Below are positions 7,149 to 10,347 of a stretch of DNA of 10,347 nt, in pieces; position 1 is the first letter of the stretch, and every line of letters starts with the position of its first letter. This stretch comes from Oxalobacter formigenes. Its GTDB lineage: Bacteria > Pseudomonadota > Gammaproteobacteria > Burkholderiales > Burkholderiaceae_D. The notes beneath the pieces are model-generated. The model saw only the letters and a program-made list of their open reading frames with translations. It searched no databases and had not been told where the DNA came from. Where the stretch lies: assembly GCA_019424645.1 (NCBI GenBank), contig JAHYZB010000070.1, positions 1 to 10,347 on the forward strand, read 5' to 3'. Made by a program: the position numbers and the translations under genes.

Positions 7149-8438
7149 TTACTTCGAAGAGGCCGCTTCGGCAGCTTCCTGTGCTTCAACTTCCCTGTTG
7201 TTGGCTTCGATGAATTTCCGGCGCCATGGTTTCAGGACGAAGAACGACAGGATGGAACAGACTGCCGCGATGATGGCCGACAGGATGAAGGTACGGTTCC
7301 AGTTGCCGCCCTTGGCCAGACCGGCAGCCAGAGGAACGAGCAGGGACGAGGTCCCTTTTGCCGTGTATAGCGTACCGGCATTACCTGCCGCGAACTTGGA
7401 GCCGAATGTATCGGCACACATGGATGGGAACAGCGAGAAGATTTCACCCCAGCATGCAAAGGTCATGGCGGCAAAGAACATGAAGCCCAGCGGCTCACGA
7501 CCCCAGAACACCAGTCCCATCAGGGCGACCGCTTCACCACCGAACACGATGAGCATCAGGTTTTCACGGCCGAAACGGTCGGACAGGAAACCCATGAGAG
7601 GACGGGTTGCACCGTTACAGATGTTGTCGATGGACATGGCCATGGTCAACAGTGGCATGGTGAAGCCGAGCAAAGTGACGGGGATCTTGTCAAGACCGTA
7701 ATCGCGGGAAACAGGGCCGAAAGAGGCCGTTGCCATGATACCGCCAGATGCGACACCGACGAAGCAGACATAGATCAGCCAGAAAATCGGTTGTCTGATC
7801 ATCTGGGTCTGGGTGAAGTTCTTCTTGGAAGAAATGACTTTAGGGATGGCTGTTGTTCCAGGAGGCAGCTTGGCGCGTGGCATGAACAGTGCGCAGAAAG
7901 CAATGATAATGCCCTGGATGATGCCGAATACCATAAAGGCCTGTTCATAGCCTGCCGTGTTGATCATGTTGGCGACCGGAATGACGGTAACGGCTGCACC
8001 GGCACCGAAACCCGCCGCGGTTGCCCCTGCGGCCAGACCGCGTTTGTCCGGGAACCATTTCAGTGAGTTACCGGAACAGGTACCGTAAACCGCACCGGCA
8101 CCGGCACCGGTCAGAACCTGCGCGAAATACAGCATGCCCAGTGTTTCGGCCTTTGAACAGAGAATCCAGCCTATTGTGCTCAAAATGGCACCGAAAATGA
8201 TGACCGGACGTGGTCCGAATTTGTCAACGCCCCATCCTTCGAGTGGCACAAGCCATGTTTCAAAGAACAGGAAGATGGTGAACGACAGCTGAATGGCTGT
8301 ACGTGCCCAGTGGAATTTGTCTTCAATCGGGGCAACGAACAAAGTCCAACCATACTGGCAGTTGGCGATGGTTGCCATACAAATAATACCCAGAACAAGC
8401 TGTACCCACCGATTGGGGTACTTTTCTTGCGTAGCCAT
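7149..8438 (-). CDS. MFS transporter of the oxalate/formate antiporter (OxlT) family
   Basis: 429 residues with about 12 hydrophobic segments and a charged cytoplasmic tail rich in Glu and Ala. It belongs to the OxlT-like clade widespread in Burkholderiales. Landmarks are CQYGWTLFVAPIEDKFHW (27-44), FVDKFGPR-type loop VDKFGPRP (71-78), GAGAGAVYG (111-119), WFPDKRGLAAG (128-138) and NGATRPLMGFLSDRFGR (275-291). Two charged residues that OxlT needs for carboxylate transport appear conserved by position: R279 (OxlT R272) and K361 in TAKGTSS (OxlT K355). That supports a dicarboxylate or monocarboxylate substrate such as oxalate/formate, but the sequence differs clearly from the classic OxlT, so the exact substrate is open. 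Its ATG follows AGGAG by 9-10 bases. The gene is preceded by a consensus sigma-54 promoter and a roughly 115-base structured leader, and followed by two hairpins and then by a sigma-54 activator on the same strand. Confidence 0.93.
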   Translation of the reverse strand: MATQEKYPNRWVQLVLGIICMATIANCQYGWTLFVAPIEDKFHWARTAIQLSFTIFLFFETWLVPLEGWGVDKFGPRPVIIFGAILSTIGWILCSKAETLGMLYFAQVLTGAGAGAVYGTCSGNSLKWFPDKRGLAAGATAAGFGAGAAVTVIPVANMINTAGYEQAFMVFGIIQGIIIAFCALFMPRAKLPPGTTAIPKVISSKKNFTQTQMIRQPIFWLIYVCFVGVASGGIMATASFGPVSRDYGLDKIPVTLLGFTMPLLTMAMSIDNICNGATRPLMGFLSDRFGRENLMLIVFGGEAVALMGLVFWGREPLGFMFFAAMTFACWGEIFSLFPSMCADTFGSKFAAGNAGTLYTAKGTSSLLVPLAAGLAKGGNWNRTFILSAIIAAVCSILSFFVLKPWRRKFIEANNREVEAQEAAEAASSK

Positions 8439-8481
8439 AGATCTACTCTCCTAAATCCTAACTTTACAAAAAGAAAATTCT

Positions 8482-8525
8482 CTGGCCTGGCGCCATTCTT
8501 TATGGAATGAGTGGCTGCCGGCCAG
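8482..8525 (-). promoter_or_regulatory. Structured segment in the transporter mRNA leader
   Basis: CTGGCC (8482-8487) pairs with GGCCAG (8520-8525), GGC (8489-8491) with GCC (8517-8519), and CATTC (8494-8498) with GAATG (8505-8509). This gives a GC-rich branched hairpin within the predicted 5' leader, upstream of the U-rich stretch and the ribosome binding site. It could stabilise the leader or keep the site open. It does not match any riboswitch I know. Confidence 0.45.
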
Positions 8526-8564
8526 TACCGCTCTGTGCAAAAAGCAAAGATCAGGGAGTTACTC

Positions 8565-8581
8565 TGCATTTTTTGTGCCAA
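8565..8581 (-). promoter_or_regulatory. Sigma-54 (-24/-12) promoter for the transporter gene
   Basis: The minus strand reads TTGGCACAAAAAATGCA, with the invariant GG and GC exactly 10 bases apart, against the consensus TTGGCACG-N4-TTGCW. The predicted start is near 8554, giving a leader of about 115 bases to the transporter ATG. The presence of a sigma-54 activator gene nearby supports the call. Confidence 0.82.
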
Positions 8582-8630
8582 CTCAAAAAAAGTGCAGATT
8601 TTTCTTTTTTTTACATGATGATTTTCAGGG

Positions 8631-8648
8631 TTGGCACGGATTATGCAT
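8631..8648 (+). promoter_or_regulatory. Sigma-54 (-24/-12) promoter firing rightward, away from the transporter
   Basis: TTGGCACGGATTATGCAT has GG and GC 10 bases apart and matches the consensus TTGGCACG-N4-TTGCW except A for the first T. The predicted start is near 8658. It is divergent from the sigma-54 promoter at 8565-8581, with about 50 bp rich in A and T tracts between the two -24 elements. A strong terminator follows at 8695-8730 with no protein gene between. Confidence 0.78.
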
Positions 8649-8657
8649 TCAGAAAGG

Positions 8658-8730
8658 GCAGACTGAGTCATCAGATCTAATCTTCTTTTTTGACAGGAAA
8701 ACTCTCCGCAAGGAGAGTTTTCCTTTTTTT
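8658..8730 (+). ncRNA. Predicted sigma-54-driven small RNA, about 73 nt
   Basis: Bounded by the sigma-54 promoter (start near 8658) and a rho-independent terminator. It holds no credible reading frame. Predicted architecture: a 5' hairpin (AGACTGA 8660-8666 with TCAG and TCT at 8671-8678, loop GTCA), a single-stranded linker with six U (8686-8691), then the terminator hairpin and a seven-U tail. That is the usual layout of an Hfq-binding sRNA. Bases 8673-8686 (AGATCTAATCTTCT) match 12 of 14 bases of the antisense of the transporter ribosome binding site (8439-8452). CAT at 8669-8671 can also pair with the start codon if C8672 is bulged. The target is therefore probably the divergent transporter mRNA (inference). 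I do not recognise it as any known RNA family. Confidence 0.65.
8695..8730 (+). terminator. Strong rho-independent terminator
   Basis: A perfect 13-bp stem (8695-8707 with 8712-8724, arm AGGAAAACTCTCC) closes a GCAA tetraloop of the GNRA type, followed by a run of seven T (8724-8730). There is no T-run on the minus strand, so it ends rightward transcription only. Confidence 0.9.
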
Positions 8731-8986
8731 ATTTGTCATCGATAAACGTTTTTCTCTTTTCTGTCCTGCTGTATTTTTCTTTTGAAAACAATGGTTTCTG
8801 ATTTCAACGGGTCATTCGTTATTCATCGGTTAAAGCAAATGTCCTGCAAAGAGAGTCGTCATGGCAGAACAATACCGGCAGCTATGAATGTCCGCACAGG
8901 AGGGTGTACTGGAACAGCTTGTTATATGTCGCCGCATTTTTTTGCCGGAAAGATAATCTGCCAGTTTGTATTTCTATGCTTTTGGG

Positions 8987-9017
8987 TGTCAATGACACTT
9001 TTTTAGTGTCATTGACA
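8987..9017. repeat. Perfect 13-bp inverted repeat made of two nested palindromes
   Basis: TGTCAATGACACT (8987-8999) and AGTGTCATTGACA (9005-9017) are exact reverse complements around TTTTT. Each arm contains an 11-bp palindrome TGTCA-N-TGACA (8987-8997 and 9007-9017), with centres 20 bp apart, about two helical turns. Further TTGACA copies follow at 9024-9029 and 9046-9051. There is no T-run after the stem, so it is more likely a protein-binding site than a terminator. Confidence 0.65.
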
Positions 9018-9039
9018 TGTTAATTGACAATTCGATAAC
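9012..9039 (+). promoter_or_regulatory. Candidate sigma-70 promoter overlapping the palindrome
   Basis: TTGACA (9012-9017, perfect -35) is followed after 16 bp by GATAAC (9034-9039, four of six to the -10 consensus). The -35 lies inside the second nested palindrome, so a protein bound there would block or control it. The only downstream signal is a weak terminator at 9331-9355. Confidence 0.35.
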
Positions 9040-9330
9040 GGAAATTTGACAGTATCGGGAAGATTTTGCGTTTCGATTAGCCGGAACCTGCTTTTTTGGA
9101 ACAGAACGGTTTCGTTCGTCAAAAGACATATGCCATTGGATGAATCGAAAAGAGTGAAGGATTTTCATATCCGGTGACACGACCGTTTATTGCGGATGTC
9201 CATCTTCTCATGAATGTGAACTCTGATTATTTTTCACACTGAGTTTTATACATGAAAGAGTTTTTTTGACGGTTTTCTGTTGGAGAAAAAAGGGTGTCCG
9301 ATAAAAAGAGGGAGACATGCCTTCGTGATA

Positions 9331-9355
9331 AAGAAGGGGCTGGAACCCTTTTTTT
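9331..9355 (+). terminator. Weak candidate rho-independent terminator
   Basis: AAGGG (9334-9338) pairs with CCCTT (9346-9350); the stem can be extended outward by A-T and G-T pairs, and seven T run from 9349 to 9355. It would end a rightward transcript from 8731-9330 just before the convergent hydrolase gene. The short stem keeps confidence low. Confidence 0.4.
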
Positions 9356-9370
9356 CAGGGATCGGGGGAG

Positions 9371-9895
9371 TTACCCGAAAATGTCATGACTGTCGCGGAC
9401 GGGAACGATGTCGCCAAAACCGGCGAGCGCAATGGCATGTACCGTTTTTGTTTCGGCGGTACAGCAGTCTGACAGGATCGCCGTCTTGTAGCGTGTCGCC
9501 TGTTTCGAGATGGCGGTGAGGCCGACGCAATTCTGGGTTTGCATGCCGCAGACAAGAATTTCGTTGGTGCCCCATTCATCCAGCAGGGCATTCAGGTTCG
9601 TGCCGTTGAAAGCGTCGGCATGGTGCTTGACGACGACGGGAGCGTCAGGTGCCGCTTTCAGAATGGAAGGATGAATATTGACACCTTCAGTCCCACCGAT
9701 GAAAAATCCCGCTCCTTTTGCATGATCGGCAATGTGCCGGACCAGTACGACAGGGATATCCTGACTTTGTGCACAAGTGATGGCATCGACAATATGAGCC
9801 AGTATTTCATCCGCATTCCACAGGGGCAGCTTGCCCCCGGGGAAATAGTCGTTCTGGACGTCGATGACGATCAGGGCTTTTACGGATGGATTCAT
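9371..9895 (-). CDS. Cysteine hydrolase of the isochorismatase/nicotinamidase superfamily
   Basis: 174 residues, normal for single-domain members. The expected Asp-Lys-Cys triad is visible: D12 in ALIVIDVQNDYF, K90 in VVVKHHADAF and C123 in GMQTQNCVGLTA. The start is supported by GAGG eight bases before the ATG. Members hydrolyse nicotinamide, isochorismate, N-carbamoyl compounds or other small amides, and the sequence alone does not say which. The metal-binding Asp/His set of nicotinamidases is not clearly present, so I would not call it PncA. It begins 10 bases after the copper-chaperone stop, so it is probably cotranscribed with copA, an unusual partner. No strong leftward terminator follows it. 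Confidence 0.92.
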   Translation of the reverse strand: MNPSVKALIVIDVQNDYFPGGKLPLWNADEILAHIVDAITCAQSQDIPVVLVRHIADHAKGAGFFIGGTEGVNIHPSILKAAPDAPVVVKHHADAFNGTNLNALLDEWGTNEILVCGMQTQNCVGLTAISKQATRYKTAILSDCCTAETKTVHAIALAGFGDIVPVRDSHDIFG

Positions 9896-9905
9896 TTTAC
9901 AAGCC

Positions 9906-10112
9906 TCAATCGATGCTTTTGACAGTGAAACCGGCTCCGGTGACAGCAGCGCTCAAGGCATTGTCGGATGCGCTGTCGGTATTGACGGTTGCCGTTTTGG
10001 CTGCCAGATCGACGGAGACACCGGAAACGCCGGGAACGGCCGACAGGACTCTTTCAACGGAAGCTTTGCAGCCGCCGCAGCTCATGCCTTCGATATGGAT
10101 TATTTTTTTCAT
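9906..10112 (-). CDS. CopZ-like heavy-metal-associated (HMA) domain protein, internal start
   Basis: 68 residues with a ferredoxin-like HMA fold: a metal-binding loop GMSCGGC (C12 and C15 of CxxC) after the first strand and the typical VPGVSGVSVDLAAKTATV segment. Free proteins of this size are Cu+ chaperones that deliver copper to CopA. The ATG has its own ribosome binding site (AAAGGA, eight bases upstream), so a free chaperone is plausible. The same frame is open upstream into the CopA-like ATPase, with no stop between, so the domain may also be made as the C-terminus of that protein. It is followed after 10 bases by the cysteine hydrolase gene. Confidence 0.85.
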   Translation of the reverse strand: MKKIIHIEGMSCGGCKASVERVLSAVPGVSGVSVDLAAKTATVNTDSASDNALSAAVTGAGFTVKSID

Positions 10113-10347
10113 GGTGTTTTTCCTTTCAGGTTTGGAAGTGATCATTTCTGTATGGACGGGTGGCAACGCATTTGGGATTGTGCAGGCATTTTCCGGCAAA
10201 TCCGGTTTTTTGACCGTGAAGAATCTCAAACGAAGGGCGTTCAAAACGACGGAAACGGAGGAGAAACTCATGGCCGCTGCCGCAATCATCGGGTTTAAGG
10301 TCAGGCCTGCCATGCCGTAAAACACGCCCGCTGCAACCGGAATGCCC
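9906..10347 (-). CDS. copA: Cu+-translocating P-type ATPase (CopA-like), C-terminal end, fused in frame to an HMA domain
   Basis: Partial: the gene enters from the right edge. The frame encodes GIPVAAGVFYGMAGLTLNP, AAAAMSFSSVSVV and LNALRLRFF, the last two membrane helices of PIB-type ATPases. MSFSS (M codon at 10270-10272) fits the MxxSS copper-site signature of the Cu+ subgroup. Such proteins usually stop soon after NALRLR. Here the frame runs on through a 35-residue Pro-rich linker (TVKKPDLPENACTIPNALPP and onward) into the HMA domain at 10112-9906, with no stop. So either the ATPase carries a C-terminal metal-binding domain, or a base change has removed its stop. The rest of the protein cannot be seen. 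Confidence 0.82.
   Translation of the reverse strand, partial: GIPVAAGVFYGMAGLTLNPMIAAAAMSFSSVSVVLNALRLRFFTVKKPDLPENACTIPNALPPVHTEMITSKPERKNTMKKIIHIEGMSCGGCKASVERVLSAVPGVSGVSVDLAAKTATVNTDSASDNALSAAVTGAGFTVKSID

Larger units (their letters stand above)
8731..9370. other. AT-rich intergenic stretch without a protein gene
   Basis: No reading frame here has a convincing start and ribosome binding site. It holds the nested palindromes at 8987-9017, a possible rightward promoter at 9012-9039 and a weak terminator at 9331-9355, described separately. Between 8731 and 8986 I see nothing I can name. It is visibly more AT-rich than the genes around it and could include decayed sequence. Confidence 0.6.

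Noticed and set aside
8575..8637. GTGCCAA and TTGGCAC as a simple inverted-repeat operator
   Set aside because: Both arms continue into correctly spaced TGCA, so two sigma-54 promoters explain them better; the 49-base gap is long for one operator.
8717..8724. sRNA bases GTTTTCCT pairing with the preT ribosome binding site (AGGAAAAC)
   Set aside because: The match is only to the purine-rich Shine-Dalgarno region, and the sRNA bases lie in the terminator stem, so it is not specific.
8782..9006. 74-codon plus-strand frame after the sRNA terminator
   Set aside because: It begins at TTG without a good ribosome binding site, has no recognisable domain, and its end runs through the palindrome at 8987-9017.
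8987..9017. The 13-bp inverted repeat as a rho-independent terminator
   Set aside because: No T-run follows the stem on either strand; the Ts are in the loop.
9130..9177. Short peptide frame MPLDESKRVKDFHIR
   Set aside because: There is no Shine-Dalgarno sequence and no sign of conservation that I can judge; 15 codons can occur by chance.

Overview
The window reads as the chromosome of a betaproteobacterium of the Burkholderiales, and Oxalobacter is my best guess (inference). The grounds are an MFS carrier of the oxalate/formate antiporter (OxlT) clade, a bacterial dihydropyrimidine dehydrogenase pair (PreT/PreA), a sigma-54 activator related to FhlA, and a repeat-rich autotransporter. I saw no tRNA, rRNA, CRISPR array or insertion sequence.

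Layout. (1) 1-2388 (+): the 3' part of a large type V autotransporter, with about 50-residue passenger repeats, a beta-strand-associated repeat and a C-terminal barrel ending in Phe. A bidirectional terminator (2421-2449) separates it from the convergent genes. (2) 4995-2510 (-): preT-preA, a two-gene operon for NADH-dependent reduction of uracil and thymine. (3) 6839-5220 (-): a GAF-AAA+-Fis sigma-54 activator. (4) 8438-7149 (-): the OxlT-type transporter, followed by two tandem hairpins, the second with a T-run. (5) 8439-9370: a 932-base stretch without a protein gene but rich in regulatory signals. (6) 10347-9371 (-): the C-terminus of a Cu+ P-type ATPase running in frame, with no stop, into a CopZ-like metal-binding domain, then an isochorismatase-type cysteine hydrolase.

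The most interesting part is 8439-8730. Two near-consensus sigma-54 -24/-12 promoters face away from each other about 50 bp apart. The leftward one should drive the transporter. The rightward one is followed after about 73 nt by a textbook rho-independent terminator and no gene, which predicts a small RNA. A segment of that RNA (8669-8686) is nearly complementary to the ribosome binding site and start codon of the transporter mRNA. With the sigma-54 activator encoded just downstream of the transporter, this forms a candidate circuit: an effector-sensing (perhaps formate-sensing) activator, a sigma-54-driven oxalate/formate carrier, and a co-activated sRNA that damps its translation. The promoters, terminator and complementarity are visible in the sequence; the regulatory logic is inference.
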